A stretch of 10,208 nt of DNA, taken from assembly GCA_044868295.1 (NCBI GenBank), contig JBIOWF010000080.1, positions 1 to 10,208 on the forward strand. Reading direction: 5' to 3'. The DNA comes from JBIOWF01 sp044868295. GTDB taxonomy: Bacteria > Actinomycetota > Actinomycetes > Streptosporangiales > Streptosporangiaceae. Below, one piece after another: positions 1 through 7,270 of the stretch. The translations under genes were made by a program, and so were the position numbers. The notes beneath the pieces are model-generated. The model had not been told where the DNA came from, did not search any database, and saw only the letters and a program-made list of their open reading frames with translations. The stretch's first letter is position 1; every line of letters starts with the position of its first letter.

Positions 1-1
1 C

Positions 2-1303
2 ACCGCGCTGGTGCTGCTCATGGCTCCGGGCCTCGCATTGTTCTACGGGGGCATGACCAGGGCCAAGAGCGTCCTGAACATGATGATGATGTCTTTCGTC
101 AGCATCATCACCGTCACTCTCGCCTGGGTGCTGTACGGGCACTCGCTTGCCTTCAGCGTCGCGGGGAACGAAACGGTCAACAAGTTCATCGGCGGCTTTG
201 ACAACATCGGACTCAAGGGTCTGTTCAACACCGCATACACGGGGCTTATCGCGGACAAGGCCGGCGACGCCGCCACCATTGCCGACAACTTCCCCAACCT
301 GGTGTTCTCAGCCTTCGAGTTGACCTTCGCCATCATCACCGTGGCGCTGATCAGCGGTGCGATCGCGGACCGTGCCAAGTTCGGCGCGTGGGTGGTGTTC
401 ACCATCGCCTGGGCGACCCTGGTGTACTTCCCCGTCGCTCACTGGGTCTGGGGCGGTGGCTGGTTGTTCAGCCTCGGCATCGAGGACTTCGCCGGCGGCA
501 CCGTGGTTCACATCAACGCCGGTGCGGCGGGCCTGGCCCTGGCGTACGTGCTCGGCAAGCGGTCCGGCTGGCGTAAGGAGCCGATGCGGCCGCACAACCT
601 CACCCTGGTGCTTCTCGGCGCCGGTCTCCTGTGGTTCGGCTGGTTCGGCTTCATCGCCGGCTCCGAGCTCGCGGTCGACCAGACAGCGGGTCTGGCGTTC
701 ATGAACACCCAGGTCGCGACCGCCGCGGCGGCCGGTGCCTGGATCCTCGTCGAGAAGTTCCGCGACGGCCACTCCACCACCCTCGGCGTCGCCTCCGGCG
801 CGGTCGCCGGTCTGGTCGCGATCACCCCGGCGGCCGGTTTCGTCGACCCCTGGGTCGCCGTCATCCTCGGTGCCATCGCCGGCGCGATCTGCGCGTACGC
901 GGTGGGCCTGAAGTACAAGCTCGGCTTCGACGACTCGCTCGACGTGGTCGGCGTGCACCTGGTCGGCGGTGTGATCGGCGCGATCTCGCTCGGCTTCATC
1001 GCCGCCTACCCGTTCCTGCCGCAGCAGAGCATGGGCCTCTTCTACGGCGGCGGGTTCAAGCAGCTCGGCCTCCAGGTGCTCGGGCCGGTCGTCGTCGGCG
1101 GCTACTCGTTCATCGTGTCCTGGATCCTTGGAAAGATCATCGACAAGACGATGGGCTTCCGGGTCACGCATGAGGACGAGGTCACCGGCATCGACATCAC
1201 CACCCACGCCGAGACCGGCTACGACCTCGGCACCATCCACTCCTCGGGTGTGAGCTCCCTCAACGGTCCGGTTCCCGCTGAGGCCAAGAAGGTGGACGCA
1301 TGA
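2..1303 (+). CDS. amtB: AmtB-type ammonium transporter, 5' end cut by window edge
   Basis: This is a membrane channel of the Amt/Mep/Rh family that conducts ammonium/ammonia into the cell. The reading frame is open to the left edge, and its first residues (TALVLLMAPGLALFYGGM) match a segment that lies inside the first membrane helix of Amt proteins, so the true start is outside the window and the GTG at 11 is not it. Family landmarks are present: FELTFAIIT carries the Phe-gate Phe equivalent to E. coli F107; AHWVWGGGWL carries the Trp of the ammonium recruitment site; the twin pore histidines are in VVHINAG (codon 509-511) and GVHLVGG (codon 956-958); WFGFIAGS carries the second gate Phe. The cytoplasmic tail after the last helix (GFRVTHEDEVTGIDITTHAE) is the conserved region that binds PII proteins. 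The stop overlaps the glnK start (ATGA), indicating coupled expression. Any GlnR-type promoter would be upstream of the window. Confidence 0.97.
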   Translation, partial: TALVLLMAPGLALFYGGMTRAKSVLNMMMMSFVSIITVTLAWVLYGHSLAFSVAGNETVNKFIGGFDNIGLKGLFNTAYTGLIADKAGDAATIADNFPNLVFSAFELTFAIITVALISGAIADRAKFGAWVVFTIAWATLVYFPVAHWVWGGGWLFSLGIEDFAGGTVVHINAGAAGLALAYVLGKRSGWRKEPMRPHNLTLVLLGAGLLWFGWFGFIAGSELAVDQTAGLAFMNTQVATAAAAGAWILVEKFRDGHSTTLGVASGAVAGLVAITPAAGFVDPWVAVILGAIAGAICAYAVGLKYKLGFDDSLDVVGVHLVGGVIGAISLGFIAAYPFLPQQSMGLFYGGGFKQLGLQVLGPVVVGGYSFIVSWILGKIIDKTMGFRVTHEDEVTGIDITTHAETGYDLGTIHSSGVSSLNGPVPAEAKKVDA

Positions 1304-1638
1304 AACTCATCACGGCAGTGATCAAGCCGTTCAAGCTCGACGACGTCAAGGCGGCGCTGGAGCAGTTCGGCATCAAGGGCATGACGGTCAGCGAGGCCAG
1401 CGGCTACGGCCGTCAGCGCGGCCACACCGAGGTCTACCGCGGCGCCGAGTACCAGGTCGACCTGGTGCCCAAGGTCCGTCTTGAGGTGCTGGCCGAGGAG
1501 GACGACGCCGAGGACGTCATCGACGTCATCGTCAAGGCGGCGCAGACCGGCAAGATCGGCGACGGCAAGGTCTGGTCCGTCCCTGTGGACACGGTAGTCC
1601 GGGTCCGCACGGGAGAGCGCGGGCCGGAGGCGCTGTAA
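1300..1638 (+). CDS. glnK: PII nitrogen regulatory protein GlnK
   Basis: This is a trimeric cytoplasmic PII signal protein of 112 residues, the normal family length. It reads ATP/ADP and 2-oxoglutarate and plugs the AmtB pore when nitrogen is plentiful. Visible landmarks: the T-loop with the modification tyrosine Tyr51 in VYRGAEY; Gln39 and Lys58, which contact 2-oxoglutarate; and the C-terminal signature TGKIGDGKVW with Lys90, followed by Arg101 and Arg103 of the nucleotide site. No key residue is missing. The start ATG overlaps the amtB stop by 4 nt, with a purine-rich AAGAAGGTGG at 1286-1295 acting as ribosome binding site. In studied actinobacteria (Corynebacterium, Streptomyces) Tyr51 is adenylylated by GlnD rather than uridylylated; that the same holds here is inferred from taxonomy. 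GlnK is preferred over GlnB because of the amtB linkage. Confidence 0.98.
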   Translation: MKLITAVIKPFKLDDVKAALEQFGIKGMTVSEASGYGRQRGHTEVYRGAEYQVDLVPKVRLEVLAEEDDAEDVIDVIVKAAQTGKIGDGKVWSVPVDTVVRVRTGERGPEAL

Positions 1639-1642
1639 CCGG

Positions 1643-3955
1643 ATGATGAGAGGGGAAGCTCGCTCGTTCGCCGCGGCCCGCAAGGAGCGGGCCGCGGACA
1701 TCGACAGATGGCTCACGGATCTGTTCCGTACGGCGTGCGCGCAGCCGTACGCCCGTGAAGGACGGAACGGACCGGGGGGCAAGAGCGGGCTCCTGGAGGA
1801 GCGTGGTGCCGCCGGTCCCAACGGGTCCGGCGGCGTCGCGCTCGTCGCCGTCGGAAGCCTGGGGCGGGGTGAGCTCGCGCCTGGCAGCGACCTCGATCTC
1901 GTCCTGCTGCACAGCGGCCGGGACGACGTCGGGCGGATCGCGGACCGCATCTGGTATCCGATCTGGGATTCCGGCGTCGGGCTCGACCATTCCGTGCGCA
2001 CCGTGGACGAGGCCGCCAAGGTGGCGCGTGATGACCTCAAGGCGGTTCTCGGGCTGATCCAGGCCAGGCACGTCATCGGTGACCCGGAGCTGACCAGGGC
2101 CGTCCGTGAGGCCGTGCTGGCCGAATGGCGAGCCGATTCCCGCCGGCGGCTGGGCGAGCTCAGGGACGCGGCGGACAAGCGGGCCGAGTCCAGCGGCGAG
2201 CTGTCCTTCCTGCTGGAGCCCGATCTCAAGGACGCCAGGGGCGGGCTGCGCGACGTCCAGGCGATGCAGGCCGTGGCCGCCGCCTGGGTCGCCTCGGCCC
2301 CCGGGCCGCGGGTGCGCGAGGCCTACGAACTTCTACTGGACATCCGCCACGGCCTGCACCTGGTCACCGCACGCGGCGCCGACCGCCTGGTGCTGCAGGA
2401 GCAGGACGCCGTGGCCGGGACACTCGGTCTGCTCGACGCCGAGGCGCTGATGCGCCGCCTGGCCGAGGCCGGGCGGACGATCTCCCACTCCTTCGACGCC
2501 ACCTGGCGCACGGTCGACCGGCTGTTGTCCGGTCCCGCCCCCAGGGGCAGGCGGCCGCTGGCCGACGGCGTCGTCGAACACGGCGGCGAGGTCGTCCTCG
2601 CCCGCGGTGTCACCCCCCGAAACGACCCGGTCCTCGTGCTCCGGGCGGCCGCGGCCGCCGCCGAGGCCGGGCTGCCGATGGCGCCCGCCACCGTCTCGAC
2701 ACTCGCCACCCAGTCGCCGCCGATGCCCGTGCCGTGGCCTGAAGAGGCACGTGGCGCGCTCGTGGCCCTGCTCGGCGCGGGGCGTGCCGCCGTACCCGTG
2801 TGGGAGGAGCTGGACCAGGCGGGCATCCTGGTGCGCCTGATCCCCGACTGGGAGCGCGTACGGCACCGCCCGCAGCGCAACCCGGTCCACCGGTACACGG
2901 TCGACCGGCATCTGATCGAGGCCGCCGCCGGGGCGGCGTCGTTCACGCGCGAGGTCTCCCGGCCCGACCTGCTGCTGATCTCCGCCCTGCTGCACGACAT
3001 CGGGAAGGGCTGGCCCGGCGACCATTCGACGACCGGCGAGGTCGTGGCGCGGGACATCGGCACCCGGATCGGCCTGCCCGCGGCCGACGTGGACATCCTG
3101 GCCACGGTCGTCCGCCACCATCTGCTGCTGCCGGAGACCGCGACGCGACGCGACCTGGACGACCCGGTGACCATCTCCCGGGTGGCCGACGCCGTCGGGT
3201 CCCGCGAGGTGCTGGAGCTGCTGGCCGCGCTCGCCGTGGCCGACGGCAACGCCACAGGTCCGGCCGCGTGGAACACCTGGAAGGCGTCCCTGGTCTCCGA
3301 CCTGGTGAGGCGGGTCAGGTCCGTGCTGTCCGGCACGCCGCCGACGCCCGCGCCCGTCCTGTCGAGCGAGCAGGCGGCGCTCGCGCGCCACGGCGGCGGC
3401 GCCGTACGGGTCAACGGCGGCGCGGTGACCGTGGTCGCGCCGGACCGGCCTGACCTGCTGTGGCGGGCCGCCGGGGTGCTGGCCGCGCACCGGATGGTGG
3501 TGCGTTCTGCGTCGGCCGCGTCCGCCGCGTCCACAGCGGTGATCGAGTTCGTCGTGGTGCCCGAATACGGGTCGCCGCCCGACCCCGCGACGCTGGAGGC
3601 GGACCTGCGCCTGGTGCTCGCCGGCCGTCTCGACATCGAGCAGCGGCTCGCCCGGCGGACGAGGTCGCTCCGGCCGCCGCGAGTTCCTGTGGCGCCGCCC
3701 AAGGTCACCCTGGTCGACGACGCTTCGAACACGGCGACCGTGGTCGAGGTCCGCGCCCACGACCGGCCCGGCCTGCTCTGGAAGATCGGACGGGCGTTCG
3801 GTGAATGCGGTCTTGACGTGAGGGCTGCTCGCGTGGAGACTCTCGGCGCGGAGGCGGTCGACGTTTTCTACGTTGTGGACCGGGCCGGGCGGCCGATCAC
3901 CGACGACCAGCAGCGGGTTCAGGTGAGGGAGCATGTCCTCGCCGCGCTCCGCTGA
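1643..3955 (+). CDS. glnD: GlnD, bifunctional PII nucleotidylyltransferase / nucleotidyl-removing enzyme
   Basis: This cytoplasmic enzyme attaches a nucleotide to Tyr51 of GlnK at low glutamine and removes it at high glutamine. It has 770 residues, shorter than E. coli GlnD (about 890) but close to actinobacterial forms. Domains in order: nucleotidyltransferase, about residues 65-130, with GSLGRGEL (71-78) and the metal-binding SDLDL (82-86); the GlnD linker signature LEPDLKDARGGLRD (191-204); an HD phosphohydrolase domain, about 415-540, with HDIGKG (451-456), His461 and RHH (491-493); and two C-terminal glutamine-sensing ACT domains, about 595-665 and 698-770, the second with the clear motif DRPGLLWKIGRAF. 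Both catalytic centres look intact. Two ATGs in tandem (1643, 1646) follow a GGAGG at 1626-1630 with a rather long 12-nt spacer; only 4 nt separate it from the glnK stop, so the gene is probably cotranscribed and coupled. Adenylylation rather than uridylylation is expected from actinobacterial precedent. Confidence 0.96.
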   Translation: MMRGEARSFAAARKERAADIDRWLTDLFRTACAQPYAREGRNGPGGKSGLLEERGAAGPNGSGGVALVAVGSLGRGELAPGSDLDLVLLHSGRDDVGRIADRIWYPIWDSGVGLDHSVRTVDEAAKVARDDLKAVLGLIQARHVIGDPELTRAVREAVLAEWRADSRRRLGELRDAADKRAESSGELSFLLEPDLKDARGGLRDVQAMQAVAAAWVASAPGPRVREAYELLLDIRHGLHLVTARGADRLVLQEQDAVAGTLGLLDAEALMRRLAEAGRTISHSFDATWRTVDRLLSGPAPRGRRPLADGVVEHGGEVVLARGVTPRNDPVLVLRAAAAAAEAGLPMAPATVSTLATQSPPMPVPWPEEARGALVALLGAGRAAVPVWEELDQAGILVRLIPDWERVRHRPQRNPVHRYTVDRHLIEAAAGAASFTREVSRPDLLLISALLHDIGKGWPGDHSTTGEVVARDIGTRIGLPAADVDILATVVRHHLLLPETATRRDLDDPVTISRVADAVGSREVLELLAALAVADGNATGPAAWNTWKASLVSDLVRRVRSVLSGTPPTPAPVLSSEQAALARHGGGAVRVNGGAVTVVAPDRPDLLWRAAGVLAAHRMVVRSASAASAASTAVIEFVVVPEYGSPPDPATLEADLRLVLAGRLDIEQRLARRTRSLRPPRVPVAPPKVTLVDDASNTATVVEVRAHDRPGLLWKIGRAFGECGLDVRAARVETLGAEAVDVFYVVDRAGRPITDDQQRVQVREHVLAALR

Positions 3956-4085
3956 TTTGGCGTCGGCCACCTCACCTATTTGTAACAATTGGGTCCATTG
4001 GCATGCCGAGGGGCGCTGATAGACGTGACCTTGTGGTCGAATTGCCCCCGCTTGTGTAGCAATGTCACTCCATCAAGTCAGGGCC

Positions 4086-4104
4086 TGTCAGTGAGTGTCT
4101 GACA
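4086..4104. promoter_or_regulatory. Operator-like inverted repeat TGTCAG-N7-CTGACA
   Basis: Perfect 6-bp arms are separated by 7 nt, a 19-bp dyad suited to a dimeric helix-turn-helix regulator. It lies 176 nt before the sensor kinase start. Its right arm overlaps the left arm of the larger structure at 4101-4160, so as RNA the two folds would compete. The regulator is unknown, and function is inferred only from symmetry. Confidence 0.35.
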
Positions 4105-4160
4105 AATGCTGCCCATCGCGAGCAGCGATCTGGGCATCGCCCAGCAGGGCATGATTTGTC
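4101..4160. ncRNA. Candidate structured leader RNA (three-way junction) or DNA cruciform
   Basis: The sequence can fold as an outer stem, 4101-4114 with 4147-4160 (12 of 14 pairs, GACAAAT/ATTTGTC and TGCCC/GGGCA around a 2-nt internal mismatch), enclosing two directly abutting hairpins. These are ATCGC-gagca-GCGAT (4115-4129) and CTGGGC-atc-GCCCAG (4130-4144). Only two bases (4145-4146) in the junction stay unpaired. In RNA the outer stem could extend outward by six more pairs, partly G-U (4095-4100 with 4161-4166). I recognise no known riboswitch class. Because the arrangement is symmetric it could act in DNA or in RNA from either strand; as RNA it would be in the 5' leader of the sensor operon. 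Confidence 0.4.
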
Positions 4161-4234
4161 GGATGTGATCTGGGGCGACAGTCGAATGGCGGGGCCGGTG
4201 CGCAGGGAGCAGTCCAGCGGGGAACGGAAGGGAT

Positions 4235-4259
4235 CGCCGCGTCGGCGAGAAGGCCGACG
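4235..4259 (+). promoter_or_regulatory. Mutually exclusive leader hairpins upstream of the sensor kinase RBS
   Basis: Two overlapping stem-loops share the segment CGGC: CGCCG-cgt-CGGCG (4235-4247) and CGTCGGC-gagaag-GCCGACG (4240-4246 with 4253-4259). Only one can form at a time. The second ends 7 nt before the AGGTGAG ribosome binding site (4267-4273), so the choice of fold could affect initiation. GC-rich leaders make such overlaps fairly often, so the assignment is tentative. Confidence 0.3.
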
Positions 4260-4266
4260 GGTGATC

Positions 4267-4273
4267 AGGTGAG
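4267..4273 (+). promoter_or_regulatory. Ribosome binding site of the first NIT sensor kinase
   Basis: AGGTGAG sits 6 nt before the ATG at 4280. An in-frame TGA at 4262-4264 rules out any upstream start, so this start is firm. Confidence 0.75.
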
Positions 4274-4279
4274 TGCGAT

Positions 4280-7270
4280 ATGACCGACAAGACCCACGAA
4301 CCGGCGCGGGCAGGCCGTTTCGCGCTACGTAACTGGCGGGTTCCCACCCGGCTGACGGCCTTGATCCTCGCTCCGACCCTTGTGGGCGTGCTCCTCGCGG
4401 GATTGCGGGTCGTCGGCTCGATCGACAGCCTCAACGGCTACGAGCGAACCATCTCCGTCGCGGAATACTCCGTGCATCTGCGGGCGCTGGCCGAGGAGTT
4501 GGCGCTGGAGCGGGACCTCATCGTCTGGGGCGGCTCCCGGCGCAAGTTCAACGTGGACGGTAAGACCGAGTTGACCCGTGCCCAGCAGCGGGAGGTGGTC
4601 GACCCGTTGCTCCGGCAGGTGACGGCTGACATCAAGAACATCGACTCGGGATTCGGCGTGCGGGCCGTCGAGCAGGCCGAGCATGTCGCCAACCGGGTCG
4701 CCAGTCTTGCGGGCATCCGCGCCAACGGCGCCCCGGAAGACTATACAGCGATCATCGCCAACTTGTTGCGATTGAACGACGAACTCGGCTCGCATGACGA
4801 CGACGCCCAGATCGTCGGTGACGTCCGGGCTCTGGGCGCGCTCGCCCACGCGAAGGAGGAGGTGGCCCTGCAGCGGGCCATGCTCACCAGGGAGCTCCTC
4901 GAACGGAGTGAGGTCTTCCTCGCCTACGAACTCAGGGACTTCCTCGCCTCGCAGTCGCGGCAGCAGGGATTCCTCGCCACGTTCTACACCGAGGCGCCAC
5001 CGGTGGAGAGCAGCCGCCTCGTGACCCTCCTCGGCCTCAAGGACGTCGTGGGCACCGAGCTGACCAAGTCGTGGGCGCTCACGCTGGGTCTCGCGAACGA
5101 GTCCCTGAGTCGCAATCCGAACAAGGACGCGACCGTGGAGCAGTGGTTCCAGGACAGCACCAAGACGATCGAGCACATGGCCGTGGTGGAACAGCGCGTG
5201 TCCACCATGGTGCAGGAGCGCGGCCAGGAGCTGCAGTCCGCCGAACAGCGCAACGCGCTGATCGCGGGAGGCCTGATCCTCGCCCTCCTGCTCCTGGTCC
5301 TCGCCACGACGGTGCTCATCGCGCGGTCGATGGTCCGGCCGCTGCGCCGGCTGCGTGCGGAGGCGCTCGACATCGCCGGCATGCGACTGCCCGAGGTCGT
5401 CCGGCAGATGCGTGAGTCGGGCGACCCCGACCACGCGCCTGACGTCCAGCCCATCGGCCTCGGCAGCCACGACGAGATCGGTGAGGTCGCGAAGGCCTTC
5501 GACGAGGTTCACCTGCAGGCCATCCGGCTGGCGGCCGAGGAGTCCCGGCTGCGCAACAACGTCAACGCGATGTTCGTGAACCTGTCACGGCGGACCCAGA
5601 CGCTGGTGGAGCGGCAGATCTCGCTGATCGACGGCCTGGAGCGCGGCGAGCAGGACGGCGGCCGCCTGGCGGACCTCTTCAAGCTCGACCACCTGGCCAC
5701 CCGCATGCGCCGCAACAGTGAGAACCTGCTGGTCCTCGCCGGGCACGAGCCGGCGCGCAAGCGCAGTCAGCCCGCCCGCCTGGTCGACGTGGTCCGCGCC
5801 TCTCTGTCGGAGGTGGAGGACTACGAGCGCGTCACCCTCAGGCTCCACCGCGGCGCCTCCGTCGCCGGACACGCGGCGAACGACGTGGTCCACCTCGTGG
5901 CCGAGCTCGTCGAGAACGCCATCGCCTTCTCCCCGCGTAACACCAAGGTCCTGGTGTCGAGCACCCCCATCGAGGGCGGCTCCGTGCTGCTCGCGGTGAG
6001 CGACACGGGCATGAGCATGACCCCGGAGGAGCTGATCGAGGCCAACCGGCGGCTCGCGGAGCCTCCCACCGTGGACGTGTCGGTCTCCAGAAGGATGGGC
6101 CTGTTCGTGGTCGGCCGGCTCGCGCTCCGGCACGGCATCCGGGTCCAGCTGCGCAAGGGCGACGCCGGTGGCCTGATCGCGATGGTGCTCTTTCCCGCCG
6201 GCCTCATCACCAATCCCGATCTGCAGCCACCGACGGGCGCCCCCGGTGGGCAGCAGTCGCTCCCGGCGACGGGCCCCTCACAGGGGAACCTGCCATCGGC
6301 TCCCGGCTCGAACGGCTTGCCGACACGCAGGCCGTCCGGGTCGCGGCCGGCATCTGGAACGTTCTCCGCGTTCGGTGCGCCCTCCGAGACCAGCGGTGGT
6401 TTCCCGGCGCCGCAGGAAACTTCGGGCGGGTTTTCCGCTTTTGGCTCGCCTTCCGGGTATGCGACCGGCTCCCCGGCGTCCCGGGAGCACTCAGGCGCGT
6501 TCGCGCTTCCTCCGTCGGGTCCGGGCGCCGGCTGGGTTCCGGGTCTTCCTGAGCCGGACGCCACCGCGGCGGAGACCACCGCTACTTTCCCCGCCTTCAA
6601 GGAGCCCTCGGCCGCGCAACCCGTCTTCACCGAGCACTCGGGGGCGTTCCCGATCAGGAACACCGGCCCCGTCGAGGTGGGGCCGACGCCGGGCGGGCAG
6701 GACACTCCGCTGGAACAGGGGGACGAATTCCTGCCGATCTTCGCGTCGGTCGAATCGGCCTGGTTCCGCCGCCCGACGCCGAGTGAGATGAATGGCGCGC
6801 CGGGCGCTTCGGAGGCGTCGTCGGCTTCCTCCGCGTCCCCGGAGGTCGCGTCGACCACAGGTCCCGTGGCGATCACGGATGCCGTGAAATCCACGGCCGC
6901 CCCGGCGTCCCCGGCTCCCTACACGTCGGCGGCACCCGTCGAGGAGCCGCGCGGCCGGCACGCGGAAAACATCTGGGAGTCCCGGGCGGACAGCGGCTTC
7001 CAGGCCGCCGCTGCGGCGAAGGATCCCAGTCTCGGTGGGGTCACGGCCGCGGGTCTGCCGAAGCGGACGCCCAGGGCGAACCTCGTGCCCGGCTCCGTTG
7101 GCGCGGCGGGCGCGGCGGCCCCGGCCCCGGCCCCGGCGCCGCGGACGCCGGTGTCGGCTGACCATGTGCGCAACCGCCTGGCCAGCTTCCAGCAAGGTGT
7201 ACGGCGTGGCCGGGCAGACCTGGCCGAAAACTCAGTCGAAGGGTTGGGTAATGAGGAGGAGAGCTCGTGA
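4280..7270 (+). CDS. Conservon-type (CvnA-like) membrane sensor histidine kinase with NIT domain and long disordered tail
   Basis: This 996-residue membrane sensor heads a four-gene conservon-like operon. Layout: short basic N-terminus; first membrane helix, about 25-48; extracytoplasmic NIT-type (nitrate/nitrite-sensing) helical domain, about 50-325, with the EELALER segment; second membrane helix, about 326-348; HAMP, about 347-415; a dimerisation region with LDHLATRMRRNSENLLVLAG (469-488), where His471 is a possible phosphoacceptor though the classical HELRTPL box is absent; and a HATPase, about 530-640, with N-box ELVENAIAFSP (Asn546), DTG (575-577) and RRMGLFVVGRLA. From about 645 to the end the chain is Pro/Ser/Gly/Ala-rich and probably disordered, but contains conserved-looking islands: EFLPIFASVESAWFRR (816-831), GLPKRTPRANLVPGS (925-939) and NRLASFQQGVRRGR (965-978). 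The stop overlaps the roadblock gene by 4 nt (GTGA). Kinase activity and the ligand are not shown by sequence; nitrate/nitrite sensing is the family label only. Confidence 0.93.
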   Translation: MTDKTHEPARAGRFALRNWRVPTRLTALILAPTLVGVLLAGLRVVGSIDSLNGYERTISVAEYSVHLRALAEELALERDLIVWGGSRRKFNVDGKTELTRAQQREVVDPLLRQVTADIKNIDSGFGVRAVEQAEHVANRVASLAGIRANGAPEDYTAIIANLLRLNDELGSHDDDAQIVGDVRALGALAHAKEEVALQRAMLTRELLERSEVFLAYELRDFLASQSRQQGFLATFYTEAPPVESSRLVTLLGLKDVVGTELTKSWALTLGLANESLSRNPNKDATVEQWFQDSTKTIEHMAVVEQRVSTMVQERGQELQSAEQRNALIAGGLILALLLLVLATTVLIARSMVRPLRRLRAEALDIAGMRLPEVVRQMRESGDPDHAPDVQPIGLGSHDEIGEVAKAFDEVHLQAIRLAAEESRLRNNVNAMFVNLSRRTQTLVERQISLIDGLERGEQDGGRLADLFKLDHLATRMRRNSENLLVLAGHEPARKRSQPARLVDVVRASLSEVEDYERVTLRLHRGASVAGHAANDVVHLVAELVENAIAFSPRNTKVLVSSTPIEGGSVLLAVSDTGMSMTPEELIEANRRLAEPPTVDVSVSRRMGLFVVGRLALRHGIRVQLRKGDAGGLIAMVLFPAGLITNPDLQPPTGAPGGQQSLPATGPSQGNLPSAPGSNGLPTRRPSGSRPASGTFSAFGAPSETSGGFPAPQETSGGFSAFGSPSGYATGSPASREHSGAFALPPSGPGAGWVPGLPEPDATAAETTATFPAFKEPSAAQPVFTEHSGAFPIRNTGPVEVGPTPGGQDTPLEQGDEFLPIFASVESAWFRRPTPSEMNGAPGASEASSASSASPEVASTTGPVAITDAVKSTAAPASPAPYTSAAPVEEPRGRHAENIWESRADSGFQAAAAAKDPSLGGVTAAGLPKRTPRANLVPGSVGAAGAAAPAPAPAPRTPVSADHVRNRLASFQQGVRRGRADLAENSVEGLGNEEESS
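7253..7260 (+). promoter_or_regulatory. Ribosome binding site of the roadblock gene
   Basis: GAGGAGGA, a near-perfect Shine-Dalgarno, lies 6 nt before the GTG at 7267. It sits inside the end of the kinase gene and supports the GTG start and the 4-nt overlap. Confidence 0.85.

Larger units (their letters stand above)
3956..4279 (+). other. Intergenic region between glnD and the conservon-like operon
   Basis: This 324-nt stretch has no supported gene. Short open frames here have no recognisable product and no convincing ribosome binding site. It holds an inverted repeat TGTCAG-N7-CTGACA, a 60-nt three-way-junction structure and two alternative hairpins near the next start codon, all listed separately. 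No strong intrinsic terminator for glnD is visible; the best is a weak GGGGC/GCCCC stem (4010-4014 with 4044-4048) enclosing GACC-ttgt-GGTC (4027-4038), without a T-run. The distance and structure suggest that the downstream operon has its own promoter here, but I cannot place it with confidence. Confidence 0.7.

Noticed and set aside
308..1240. Long minus-strand open frame across amtB, and similar minus-strand frames across glnD (2333-3988), the first sensor (4325-5512, 5821-6894) and the second sensor (8848-9576).
   Set aside because: They mirror real + strand genes with strong family motifs, have compositions expected from reading high-GC codons in reverse (Arg/Asp/Gly/Val- or Ser/Thr-rich), and contain no recognisable domain.
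4031..4060. Possible promoter TTGTGG-N18-TGTAGC for the first sensor operon.
   Set aside because: Both boxes deviate from consensus and the first overlaps a small hairpin (GACC-ttgt-GGTC). Too weak to annotate without start mapping.
3982..4079. GlnR-like GTNAC half-sites at 3982, 4025 and 4064 downstream of glnD.
   Set aside because: None is followed at 6 nt by a GAAAC-like half, so no GlnR box can be supported.
4078..4434. Minus-strand frame of 118 residues covering the structured intergenic region.
   Set aside because: It overlaps the N-terminus of the sensor kinase, and its sequence shows no domain; the region's inverted repeats explain it better than coding.
7100..7145. Short GC-rich tandem repeat (gcccc/ggcccc units) near the kinase tail, considered as a repeat element.
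   Set aside because: It simply encodes an Ala-Pro run in a disordered tail; no flanking duplication or mobile-element feature is seen.
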